Below are positions 1-7,025 of a DNA stretch of 15,664 bases, one piece after another. The notes beneath the pieces are model-generated. The model was not told the origin of the DNA. It worked only from the letters and a program-made list of their open reading frames with translations, and ran no database searches. Origin of the DNA: JBQLZO01 sp052168315. Lineage in GTDB: Bacteria; Planctomycetota; Phycisphaerae; Phycisphaerales; UBA1924. Location: the NCBI GenBank assembly GCA_052168315.1, contig JBQLZO010000057.1, positions 1 through 15,664 of the forward strand. Direction: 5' to 3'. The number at the start of each line of letters is the position of its first letter. Within the stretch, counting starts at the first letter, position 1. A program made the position numbers and the translations under genes.

Positions 1-2
1 CC

Positions 3-392
3 CCCATCCCCTCCAACACCCCCCCCACAATCTCCGATTCCAATCCCGCACAGGACCACCACACCCCCGAACTCCTGCTCGACTCGTTCGTCGAGGTCGT
101 CATCCACGCCCGTTCCCTCCCGAACGCCATCGTCATCGACCGCGCGCTCGTCAGGGAAGGCGATGTCGCGTGGGTCATGAACGAGGATGACCGCCTCGAA
201 ACACGCAAACTCACCATCGCCTACCGCGGCCGCGACCAGGTCTATGTCACCGATGGGCTCGACGATGGCGACCGCGTCATCCGGACCAACCTCAACACCC
301 CCGTCAACGGCATGCTCCTCAGGCTCGCCGATCCGTCAGGCGATGCGCCCTCCGGCGCCAACCCACCCAGGGAGATCGCCTCCGATGGCTGA
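3..392 (+). CDS. RND efflux periplasmic adaptor (membrane fusion protein), C-terminal part
   Basis: This is the last 129 residues of a gene that begins before the window. The frame is open from base 3 to the TGA at 390-392. The sequence fits the beta-barrel and membrane-proximal region of RND adaptors: a stretch beginning SFVEVVIHARSLPNAIVIDR, then VREGDVAWVMNEDDRLETRK, then VYVTDGLDDGDRVIRTNL, which follow the family pattern of an Ala-Leu preceding a 'V-W-V' strand and a 'GL-x-x-GD-x-V' turn. By family knowledge the protein is anchored to the inner membrane or is a lipoprotein, and links the RND pump to an outer-membrane channel. It overlaps the permease gene by 8 bp, so the two are surely co-transcribed and probably translationally coupled. 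The short tail after the barrel is Pro/Gly/Ala-rich and poorly conserved. The substrate cannot be told from this fragment. Confidence 0.85.
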   Translation, partial: PIPSNTPPTISDSNPAQDHHTPELLLDSFVEVVIHARSLPNAIVIDRALVREGDVAWVMNEDDRLETRKLTIAYRGRDQVYVTDGLDDGDRVIRTNLNTPVNGMLLRLADPSGDAPSGANPPREIASDG

Positions 393-3300
393 GCCGGGCA
401 CCCAGCACAACAGCGCCCAGCCGTCCCACGAGGACCGCGGCCCCATCGCCTGGATGGCCCGCAATATCGTCGCGGCCAACCTCATCATGGCCGTGCTCAT
501 CCTCGGCGGCATCGGCATGTCCTTCTTCATCACAAAGGAGGTCTCGCCCGACACCACCCTCGACATCGTCGAGGTCTCCGTCTCCTATCCCGGCGCCAAC
601 CCCGAAGAAATCGAACGCGGCATCCTCCTCCCCGTCGAAGAGGCCGTCCGGGGGCTCGAGGTCGTCAAGGAGATCCTCTCCACCGCCCGCGAGAACCGCG
701 GCACCGTCTCCGTCGAACTCACCACCGGCACCAGCCGCGAACGCGGCCTCCAGGTCATCAACCAGGCCGTCGCCAGCATCCAGACATTCCCCGACGACGC
801 GGAAGAACCCGAGGTCCGCCTCCAGACCCGCAGGCGCGATGTGCTCGAAGTTCGCATCATGGGCGACACCGACCACTTCTCGCTCTTCCAGATCGCCGAG
901 CAGATCCGCGACACCCTCGTCCAGCAGCCCGACATCACCCAGGTCGAGATCGACCGCAATCCCCAGCGCATCGTCCATGTCGAGATCTCGCAGGCCACCC
1001 TCCGCCAGTACGGGCTCACCCTCGCCGAGGTCTCGCGCAGGATCGCCGAGGCCAGCGACGACATCCCCGCCGGAAGGCTCGACACCGACAAGGGCAAGCT
1101 CGCCGTCCGCCTGACCGCGCGCAAGCAGTTCGCCCGCGAGTTCGCCGACATCCCCATCGTCGAATCGCCCTCCGGAACCCCCATCAGGCTCGCCGACATC
1201 GCCGACATCCGCGATGGCTTCGAAGAAACTATGTTCTTCTCCGAGTTCAGCGGCCGCCCCGATGTCGAACTCGGCGTCTACCGCGTCGGCAACGAGTCGC
1301 CCTCGCAGGTCTCCCGCGCCGTCCGACGGACCATGGCCGAGATCGAGCCCCAGCTCCCCGCCGGCATCACATGGATCATCACCGACGACCGCTCCGAGGA
1401 ATACAGCCAGCGGCTCTCCCTCCTGCTCACCAACGGCGCCATCGGCCTCCTCCTCGTGCTCACCCTGCTGGGCATCTTCCTCCACTACCGGCTGGCCATG
1501 TGGGTCACCGTCGGCATGTTCACATCCTTCGTCGGCTCCATCCTCTTCCTCCCCCTCCTCGGCGTCAGCATCAACATGATCTCCATGTTCGCCTTCCTCG
1601 TCGCGCTGGGCATCGTCGTCGACGATGCCATCGTCGTCGGCGAGAATGTCTACGAGTACCGCGAACGCGGCATGAGCGTCGAGCAGGCCGCCATCCAGGG
1701 CGTCAAGGATGTCATGGTCCCCGTCACCTTCGGCGTGATCACCAACTGCGTCGCCTTCGCCCCGCTCCTGTTCGTCCCCGGAGAGTTCGGGCTCATCTGG
1801 GTCACCGTTCCCGTCGTCGTCATCCTCGTCTTCGCCATCTCGCTCGTCGAGGCCCTGTTCGTCCTCCCCGCGCACCTCGCCCACGCCAGCGAGCGCGATG
1901 GCAACCCCATCACCCGCTTCCTCCACAACCGCCAGCAGAGCCTCTCGGGATGGATCAGGTCGAAAATCTCCGCCTGGTTCCGCCCGGTCCTCGAACTCGC
2001 CGTCCGCTTCCGATACCTCACCATCGCCATCGCCCTGAGCACATTCATGGCCGTCATCGGCTACGCCATGAGCGACCGCATGGGCATGATCCTCATGCCC
2101 TCCATCCCCAGCCAGGAATTCGCCGCCACCGCCCGCATGCCCCCCGATGTCACCGACGCCGAGGCCCAGCGCGTCGCGGACATCCTCACCAGGGCCGCCC
2201 TCGAGGTCATCGAAGAGAACGGCGGAGACAGACTCGCCGAGGGCATCAAGTCCAATGTCTACGGCACCAATGTCAGCGTCGATGTCATCCTCACCCGCCT
2301 CGACCCAAGGCCCATCACCACCGAAGAGCTCGAACGCCTCTGGCGCGAACGCGCCGGGCCCATCCCCGCCGCCAACTCGCTCACCTTCGAGATGGAAGGC
2401 GGCTTCGGCTTCTGGCGCCCCGACATCGTCGTCGACCTCTCGCACCCCGACATCGACACACTCAGCCGCGCCAGCGGCAGGCTCGTCGAACTCCTCAACG
2501 AGTACGAGAACACCAGCGATGTCAACGACTCCTACGAACGCGGCGGCTCCAGGCTCGACTTCACCCTCAACGAGCGCGCCGAATCCCTCGGGCTGACCTC
2601 CCAGATCGTCGGGCGACAGATCCGCGATGCCTTCCAGGGCAACGATGCCCAGCGGTTCCTCAGGGGCCCCAACGAGGTCCGCGTCCGCGTCAAGCTCCCC
2701 GACGACGAACAGGACAGCGAGTACTTCGCCGAGAACCTCATGATCCGCACCCCCGGCGGCGTCGAGGTCCCCCTCGCCGAGATCGCCGACATCACCGAGA
2801 GCCAGACCTTCCAGTCCATCGAGCGACGCCAGGGACGACGCATCGTCACCGTCGACATGGACGTCAACCCCAAGAACCAGATCTCGCGCATGCTCACCAC
2901 CATGCGCACGCAGATCCTCCCCGAACTCGCCCGCGACTTCCCCGGGCTCACCTGGACCTTCCAGGGACAGCAGGCCGAGATGCGCGAGTCGCTCCGCGTC
3001 CTCTTCGGCGGGCTCGCCCTCGCCCTGTTCACCATCTACGCCCTCATCGCCATCCCGTTCCAGAGCTATGTCCAGCCACTCATCGTCATGGCCGCAGTCC
3101 CATTCGGCGCCTTCGGCGCCATCATCGGGCACATGGTCCTCGGGCACGACCTCTCCGTCCTCAGCCTCATGGGCATCGTCGGGCTCTCGGGAGTCATGGT
3201 CAACGACTCGCTCGTCATGGTCGACTACGCCAACCGGCTCCGGCGCAACGAGAACGCCACGCCCCTCCGCGCCATCATTGATGCCGGCGTCCGCAGGTTC

Positions 3301-3606
3301 CGCCCTATCCTGCTCACCACCCTCACCACCTTCGGCGGGCTCGCGCCCCTCGTCTTCGAGACCTCGCGCCAGGCCCAGTTCCTCATCCCCATGGCCATCT
3401 CGCTGGCCTTCGGCATCCTCTTCGCAACCCCCATCATCCTCCTCATCGTCCCGTGCTTCTACATGGTCATCGAGGATGCCCGCAGCGCGGCCAGCAAACT
3501 CCGCGCCCTCACCAGCCCCGCGCCCCGCGCCGCCGCCTCCGCTGCGCCCACCGCCTCAGCCCCAACCCCAGCGCCAGCCCCGCAGCACCCCTCCCCGAAC
3601 CCATAG
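385..3606 (+). CDS. RND efflux transporter permease (AcrB/HAE1-like), complete
   Basis: This 1073-residue protein is an inner-membrane proton-driven pump of the RND superfamily. The ATG at 385 is chosen because GGAG (371-374) sits 10 bases upstream and family homology starts at once (transmembrane helix 1, about residues 28-49). The central membrane block holds the proton-relay pair D413/D414 within 'GIVVDDAIVVGEN', equivalent to AcrB D407/D408. The second block contains 'GLSGVMVNDSLVMVDYANR' in the TM10 region, where AcrB has the relay Lys940; here that place is not lysine, as in a common HAE1 subgroup. Two large periplasmic loops (roughly residues 50-340 and 560-870) match porter/docking domains. 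The last 40 or so residues are an Ala/Pro-rich cytoplasmic tail. It pairs with the adaptor just upstream. No outer-membrane channel gene is visible here. The substrate (drug, lipid or metal) is not predictable, but there is no CusA-like methionine cluster that I can point to. Confidence 0.95.
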   Translation: MAEPGTQHNSAQPSHEDRGPIAWMARNIVAANLIMAVLILGGIGMSFFITKEVSPDTTLDIVEVSVSYPGANPEEIERGILLPVEEAVRGLEVVKEILSTARENRGTVSVELTTGTSRERGLQVINQAVASIQTFPDDAEEPEVRLQTRRRDVLEVRIMGDTDHFSLFQIAEQIRDTLVQQPDITQVEIDRNPQRIVHVEISQATLRQYGLTLAEVSRRIAEASDDIPAGRLDTDKGKLAVRLTARKQFAREFADIPIVESPSGTPIRLADIADIRDGFEETMFFSEFSGRPDVELGVYRVGNESPSQVSRAVRRTMAEIEPQLPAGITWIITDDRSEEYSQRLSLLLTNGAIGLLLVLTLLGIFLHYRLAMWVTVGMFTSFVGSILFLPLLGVSINMISMFAFLVALGIVVDDAIVVGENVYEYRERGMSVEQAAIQGVKDVMVPVTFGVITNCVAFAPLLFVPGEFGLIWVTVPVVVILVFAISLVEALFVLPAHLAHASERDGNPITRFLHNRQQSLSGWIRSKISAWFRPVLELAVRFRYLTIAIALSTFMAVIGYAMSDRMGMILMPSIPSQEFAATARMPPDVTDAEAQRVADILTRAALEVIEENGGDRLAEGIKSNVYGTNVSVDVILTRLDPRPITTEELERLWRERAGPIPAANSLTFEMEGGFGFWRPDIVVDLSHPDIDTLSRASGRLVELLNEYENTSDVNDSYERGGSRLDFTLNERAESLGLTSQIVGRQIRDAFQGNDAQRFLRGPNEVRVRVKLPDDEQDSEYFAENLMIRTPGGVEVPLAEIADITESQTFQSIERRQGRRIVTVDMDVNPKNQISRMLTTMRTQILPELARDFPGLTWTFQGQQAEMRESLRVLFGGLALALFTIYALIAIPFQSYVQPLIVMAAVPFGAFGAIIGHMVLGHDLSVLSLMGIVGLSGVMVNDSLVMVDYANRLRRNENATPLRAIIDAGVRRFRPILLTTLTTFGGLAPLVFETSRQAQFLIPMAISLAFGILFATPIILLIVPCFYMVIEDARSAASKLRALTSPAPRAAASAAPTASAPTPAPAPQHPSPNP

Positions 3607-3651
3607 CCGGCACGCGCATCGCTGCGTGGCTCGAACCAGACCCGCGCGCGA

Positions 3652-4257
3652 TCACCCGCCCCCGCGCACCCCGCGGTTCCAAGGCATCACCGCCAGCAGC
3701 CGCGCCATCCCGCACCACCCCGACACCCCCGCGAACACCAGCCCGCACCCCACGAACAGCGCGATCACCACCAGCCCCTCCCACACCAGCAGGCTCAGCA
3801 CCACACCCAGCACCACCAGCCCGCCCGCGACGATCTGCACCTGTCGCATCAACGGCAGCCCACCCGCCCCGCCGGACCGATCCACCTCCAGCCCCGCGCC
3901 CTTCCACGCCTCGATCCCGCCCGCCAGGTGGAACGCACGCCCCGCATCTTCTCCATCGCCACCGCCCGCCGCCGCGAACCGCTCCCCCGCCTCGCGCGAC
4001 CGCCGCCCCGTCCGGCAATGGAACACCACCCGCTTCCCCGCGTGCGCGTTGCGGATCGCCGCCGCATCGAACCCAGACAGCGCCCGCAGCTCCGAACCCG
4101 GGATCCGCTCCTCCCCGTGCTCGAAGTCCTCCCGCACATCCACCAGCACGCACTTCCCCCCATCCATCCACTCGCGCACCAGCGCCGGCGACACATCCAC
4201 CACCGCGCCCCCCGCGCCCCCCCGGCCGCCCGCACCGGAACGAACCTCATCGCCCAT
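3652..4257 (-). CDS. Rhodanese domain plus two-helix membrane tail (YgaP-like, DUF2892)
   Basis: This 201-residue protein has two parts. Residues about 18-127 are a rhodanese domain ('VLVDVREDFEHGEERIPG', active loop 'HCRTGRRS' with catalytic Cys81, and 'HLAGGIEAWKGAGL' near the end). Residues about 135-195 are the DUF2892 membrane tail: 'MRQVQIVAGGLVVLGVVLS', a second hydrophobic helix, and the signature 'GWCGMARLLAVMPWN'. E. coli YgaP has the same order and is an inner-membrane sulfurtransferase with a cytoplasmic rhodanese domain. The ATG at 4257 is preceded by GGAGGG with a 7-base gap. It lies 21 bp behind the metallo-beta-lactamase/rhodanese gene, so it is the second gene of a sulfur operon. 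Its likely role is accepting persulfide sulfur at the membrane. The N-terminal 15 residues are Gly-rich and variable. Confidence 0.9.
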   Translation of the reverse strand: MGDEVRSGAGGRGGAGGAVVDVSPALVREWMDGGKCVLVDVREDFEHGEERIPGSELRALSGFDAAAIRNAHAGKRVVFHCRTGRRSREAGERFAAAGGGDGEDAGRAFHLAGGIEAWKGAGLEVDRSGGAGGLPLMRQVQIVAGGLVVLGVVLSLLVWEGLVVIALFVGCGLVFAGVSGWCGMARLLAVMPWNRGVRGGG

Positions 4258-4264
4258 CGCCAGT

Positions 4265-4270
4265 CCCTCC
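4265..4270 (-). promoter_or_regulatory. Shine-Dalgarno site of the rhodanese/DUF2892 gene
   Basis: The minus strand reads GGAGGG, 7 bases before the ATG whose first base is 4257. This fixes the start and shows that the second gene of the operon is translated independently of simple stop-start coupling. Confidence 0.8.
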
Positions 4271-4278
4271 GTTCACGA

Positions 4279-5739
4279 TCAAGGCCCCGCGCCCGCCCCG
4301 CGCGCCGACGCCTCCGCGGCCTCCGCCTCCTGACACGCCAGGTACCCGCCCCGCAGATTCACCACATCGAACCCCGCACGCTTCAGCAGCGCCGAAGCCC
4401 GCGCCGAGCGCGCCCCGCTCCGGCAGTTCACCAGCACCCGCCCATCGCGCGGCACCTCCTCCAGCCGCGAAGCCAGCCGCGTGTGCGCGATGTTGATCGC
4501 CCCCGGCAGATGCCCCTCGCCGAACTCCGAGCCCCGCCGAACATCCAGCACCCGCGCTGCGCCCGACTCGACCATCTCCAGCCCCTCCGCGCACCCCACC
4601 TCATCGATCCGCGCCAGCGATCCGCGCTCCGCCCGCTCCACCTCGCCCGACGGGCACCACCCCACGATCCGGTCCAGCCCCACGCGGATCAACGCCCGCA
4701 CCGCCTCCTCCACCTCACCCGCCTCGCACACCAGGTACACATCCTCATCCGCGCGCACCATCGACCCCGCATCCGTGCTGAACGAAGCGCTCCCGATCGG
4801 GAACGACAGCGATCCGGGCACATGCCCATCACGGAACGACTCCCACGCCCGCGTGTCCACGATCGCCACCCCACGCGCATCCAGCCCCAGCAGCGCCGAA
4901 ACCGACACCCGCTCCGGCGCCGGCACCCCGCCCAGCACCGCAGGCCCCTCCTTGTTCACACGCTTCATCCGCGCGAAGTACAACGGCGGCTCCGGCTGTC
5001 CGCTCAAAATGAAATCAACGAACCCACGCTCCCCAGAACCCGCCGCACGGATCGCCGCGTTGAACCGCTTCTCGTACCCGATCGTGCTCATCGGCACCGC
5101 CCCCAGCGCCTTCCCGCACGCGCTCCCCGCGCCATGACCGGGCCACACCTGCACGAACTCCGGCATCCCGCCCAGCAACCCCACCGACCCGAACAGCCGA
5201 CGCGCCGATGGCTCCATCGCGCCCACATGCCCCGCCGCCGACTCCAACAAATCCGGGCGACCCAGATCGCCCACGAACACGAAGTCACCCGTCAGCAGAC
5301 CCATCGGCTCGCTCGCGCCGCCCCCCACATCCGTCACCAGAAAACACAGATGCTCCGGCGTATGCCCCGGCGTGTGCATCGCCCGGAACTCGATCTGACC
5401 CACGCGGAACACATCCCCATCCTTCAACAGCCGGTGCGCATAGCTCCCCCCGCCCACCTTCTTGTCCAGCCATCCGTACTTCCAGTCCGCATCCCCCTCA
5501 TCCGACACATACACCATCGCCCCCACCCGCTCGGCAAGCTCCCGCGACCCCGACACGAAGTCCGCATGGATGTGCGTCTCCGCCACCGCCACCACCGACA
5601 GCCCGTGTGCCGCCGCCAGATCGATGTACCGATCCACATCCCGCTCCGGATCCACCACGATCGCCTCACCCGACCGCTGGCACCCGATCACATACGCCGC
5701 CTGCGCAAGCCGCTCGTCATACACCATCCGCAAGAACAC
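4279..5739 (-). CDS. CstB-like MBL-fold persulfide dioxygenase fused to two rhodanese domains
   Basis: This 486-residue cytoplasmic protein has an N-terminal metallo-beta-lactamase fold (about 1-245) and two rhodanese folds (about 280-365 and 385-475). Metal-site motifs are 'ETHIHADFVSG' (H56, H58, D60), 'HTPGHTPEH' (H126), 'GDFVF' (D152) and 'PGHG' (H202). Where binuclear relatives have His after the Asp there is Phe61, which fits the mononuclear iron site of ETHE1-type persulfide dioxygenases. The last rhodanese has a canonical loop 'NCRSGARS' with Cys439. The middle one has Cys338 in 'VCEAGEVEE' but lacks the loop arginine and serine, like a pseudo-rhodanese. This order matches S. aureus CstB, which oxidises persulfide and makes thiosulfate. 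The GTG start at 5739 is chosen because AAGGAGG lies 7 bases upstream and family homology ('MVYDERLAQAAY') begins within five residues; an upstream ATG at 5820 would only add unconserved sequence. It heads the operon with the YgaP-like gene. Confidence 0.9.
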   Translation of the reverse strand: MFLRMVYDERLAQAAYVIGCQRSGEAIVVDPERDVDRYIDLAAAHGLSVVAVAETHIHADFVSGSRELAERVGAMVYVSDEGDADWKYGWLDKKVGGGSYAHRLLKDGDVFRVGQIEFRAMHTPGHTPEHLCFLVTDVGGGASEPMGLLTGDFVFVGDLGRPDLLESAAGHVGAMEPSARRLFGSVGLLGGMPEFVQVWPGHGAGSACGKALGAVPMSTIGYEKRFNAAIRAAGSGERGFVDFILSGQPEPPLYFARMKRVNKEGPAVLGGVPAPERVSVSALLGLDARGVAIVDTRAWESFRDGHVPGSLSFPIGSASFSTDAGSMVRADEDVYLVCEAGEVEEAVRALIRVGLDRIVGWCPSGEVERAERGSLARIDEVGCAEGLEMVESGAARVLDVRRGSEFGEGHLPGAINIAHTRLASRLEEVPRDGRVLVNCRSGARSARASALLKRAGFDVVNLRGGYLACQEAEAAEASARGAGAGP

Positions 5740-5746
5740 GCCGCGC

Positions 5747-5753
5747 CCTCCTT
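5747..5753 (-). promoter_or_regulatory. Shine-Dalgarno site that decides the GTG start at 5739
   Basis: The minus strand carries a full AAGGAGG with a 7-base spacer to the GTG. The upstream ATG at 5820 has no comparable site, so translation most likely starts at the GTG. Confidence 0.85.
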
Positions 5754-5931
5754 CGGCAAACCCCCACGCCCCAACACCCCTCCAACCAGCCCCCGACACC
5801 CGCCACCAACCCCGATCCACAATAAACCGCCCGCCCCGCGTCCGGCTGATCCGTCCCGCCGCGCGATCGCCGTGCGGCCCCCGAAGTCCCCGATCCGCTC
5901 CGCCCCGCGCCCGCCGCCGAGAACGATCACC

Positions 5932-5946
5932 TGAGACTCAGTCTCA
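5932..5946. promoter_or_regulatory. Perfect 7-1-7 palindrome, candidate Fur-family operator
   Basis: TGAGACT-C-AGTCTCA is a perfect inverted repeat with a one-base centre. The 7-1-7 layout, with outer TGA and TCA and inner A-T, is that of Fur boxes (TGATAAT-N-ATTATCA). The match to that class is by layout and half-site similarity only. It sits in the divergent region, about 190 bp from the persulfide dioxygenase start and about 95 bp from the trmB-like start, so which gene it serves is open. A site for another dimeric repressor, including the TrmB-like protein next door, is possible. Confidence 0.6.
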
Positions 5947-6028
5947 ATCACATGCCCCGGCCGTCCGCGCTCACACCACCCCAAAAAGCCAGGGAACCCT
6001 TCGAAACCCTAGTAGTAGCATCGACCAG

Positions 6029-6034
6029 TATGAT
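6029..6034 (+). promoter_or_regulatory. -10-like hexamer of the trmB-like operon
   Basis: TATGAT matches the bacterial -10 consensus at 5 of 6 positions and ends 7 bases before the ATG at 6042, so transcription would begin at or next to that ATG. No Shine-Dalgarno sequence and no good -35 are seen. The same hexamer contains an alternative in-frame ATG at 6030. Confidence 0.45.
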
Positions 6035-6041
6035 CTTGGCC

Positions 6042-7025
6042 ATGCCAACCCACCACGACCCCATCGGCGCGGTCCGCGCCCTCGGGTTCACCGAGATGGA
6101 GGGGCGCGTCTATGTCTGGCTCGCCCGCGAGGGCTCGGCCACCGGGTACGCCGTCGCCAAGGGCATCGCCAAGCCCGTCGCCAATGTCTACAAGGCCATC
6201 GAATCCCTGATCGAAAAAGGCGCGGTCGAGATCGACGAGGGCGGGGCCGAGGGCGGCGATGCCAAGACCTGCCGCGCGGTCCCCATCGAAGAACTCATCG
6301 CGGCCGCCCGGGGCCGCTTCGACAGCGCCATCGCCGAGGCCGAGGAAGCGCTCACGAGCGTCGGCGCGCCCGCCGGCGACGATGGCGTCTACCGCATGGG
6401 CTCGGCCCACGCCGTCATCGAACGAGCCAAAGCCATGCTCGCCCGGGCCCAGCGCAGCGTGGTGCTCGATGCGCTCCCCGCGGTGGCCCGCGCCCTCTCC
6501 GACGAGGTCATCGCCGCCTGCCAGCGCGGCGTCCATGTCGCAGCGCTCGTCTACGAGGACACCGACTGGCCCGGCGCCCAGGTCATCGTCCACGACCTGG
6601 GGCGGGATATCGAGCCCCTCATGGGCGCCCAGCACCTGCTCGTCTCCCGCGATGCGCTCGAGGTCGTGCTCGCGCTCATCGAAGGGCCCGACGAAGCGGG
6701 CCACTGGAAGCAGCCCGGCGGCGTCCGCCAGGCGATCTACAGCCAGAGCCCCTTCTTCGCATGGCACCTGCACGACAACTTCCACCACCAGCTCTTCACC
6801 TACGCCGTCTTCGAAGAAGCGAAGCAGGACACTCCGCTCCGGGACCGGCTCCTCGCGATCTACCGCTCGCGCCTGCACGACATCGCGCCCCTCCGCACGC
6901 TGGGCATGGACGAGATCCTCCGCCGCTTCGGCACCGAAGAGGGTCGCGCCCGCGTCGAGGAGTTCCGCCGCCGCAGCGAGCGCGCACGGGCCGGGGGCGA
7001 TCCCGACGGTGGGGGGGACGCCTGA
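6042..7025 (+). CDS. TrmB-family transcriptional regulator
   Basis: This 327-residue protein is a probable DNA-binding regulator. Residues about 7-66 form a winged helix-turn-helix of the TrmB type ('ALGFTEMEGRVYVWLAREGSA', then 'VAKPVANVYKAIESLIEKG'-like spacing ending in 'KGAVEIDEG'). Residues about 120-200 ('AHAVIERAKAMLARAQRSVV' and 'IAACQRGVHVAALVYED') match the phospholipase-D-like effector domain of TrmB proteins. The C-terminal end is charged and Gly-rich. The start is uncertain: ATGs at 6030 and 6042 are both possible and neither has a Shine-Dalgarno sequence. I prefer 6042 because a -10-like box covers 6029-6034. Its TGA overlaps the ATG of the carrier gene by one base (TGATG), which implies translational coupling, so the regulator and carrier probably share a function. 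The TrmB family often senses sugars; the ligand here is unknown. Confidence 0.85.
   Translation: MPTHHDPIGAVRALGFTEMEGRVYVWLAREGSATGYAVAKGIAKPVANVYKAIESLIEKGAVEIDEGGAEGGDAKTCRAVPIEELIAAARGRFDSAIAEAEEALTSVGAPAGDDGVYRMGSAHAVIERAKAMLARAQRSVVLDALPAVARALSDEVIAACQRGVHVAALVYEDTDWPGAQVIVHDLGRDIEPLMGAQHLLVSRDALEVVLALIEGPDEAGHWKQPGGVRQAIYSQSPFFAWHLHDNFHHQLFTYAVFEEAKQDTPLRDRLLAIYRSRLHDIAPLRTLGMDEILRRFGTEEGRARVEEFRRRSERARAGGDPDGGGDA

Larger units (their letters stand above)
5740..6041. other. Divergent control region between the sulfur operon and the trmB-like operon
   Basis: About 300 bp separate the two divergent start codons. I see no convincing gene in it; open frames here are GC-driven. It holds the Shine-Dalgarno site of the minus-strand gene, a perfect 7-1-7 palindrome at 5932-5946, a possible minus-strand -10 box (TATTGT at 5824-5819, with no good -35) and a plus-strand TATGAT at 6029-6034 just before the regulator start. 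The stretch 5821-5826 (AATAAA) and the part after 5980 are the AT-richest, as expected for promoters. Confidence 0.6.

Noticed and set aside
187..384. An upstream start for the RND permease at 187
   Set aside because: That stretch overlaps the adaptor's conserved barrel in another frame; ATG 385 has GGAG upstream and family homology begins there.
319..3147. A very long open frame on the minus strand (over 900 codons) opposite the RND permease
   Set aside because: It is antisense to a clear family member, its product is an Asp/Glu/Gly-rich low-complexity chain, and it arises from third-position C bias on the plus strand.
3611..3628. A possible terminator stem CACGC/GCGTG between the convergent permease and rhodanese genes
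   Set aside because: Only five pairs with an eight-base loop and no T-run; too weak to call in such GC-rich DNA.
5740..5820. An N-terminal extension of the MBL/rhodanese gene to the ATG at 5820
   Set aside because: The extra 27 residues are Trp/Gly-rich and unlike the family; AAGGAGG marks the GTG at 5739 instead.
3928..5934. A 668-codon plus-strand open frame across the sulfur operon
   Set aside because: The product is Arg/Pro/His-rich with no domain, and it opposes two well-recognised genes with good ribosome-binding sites.
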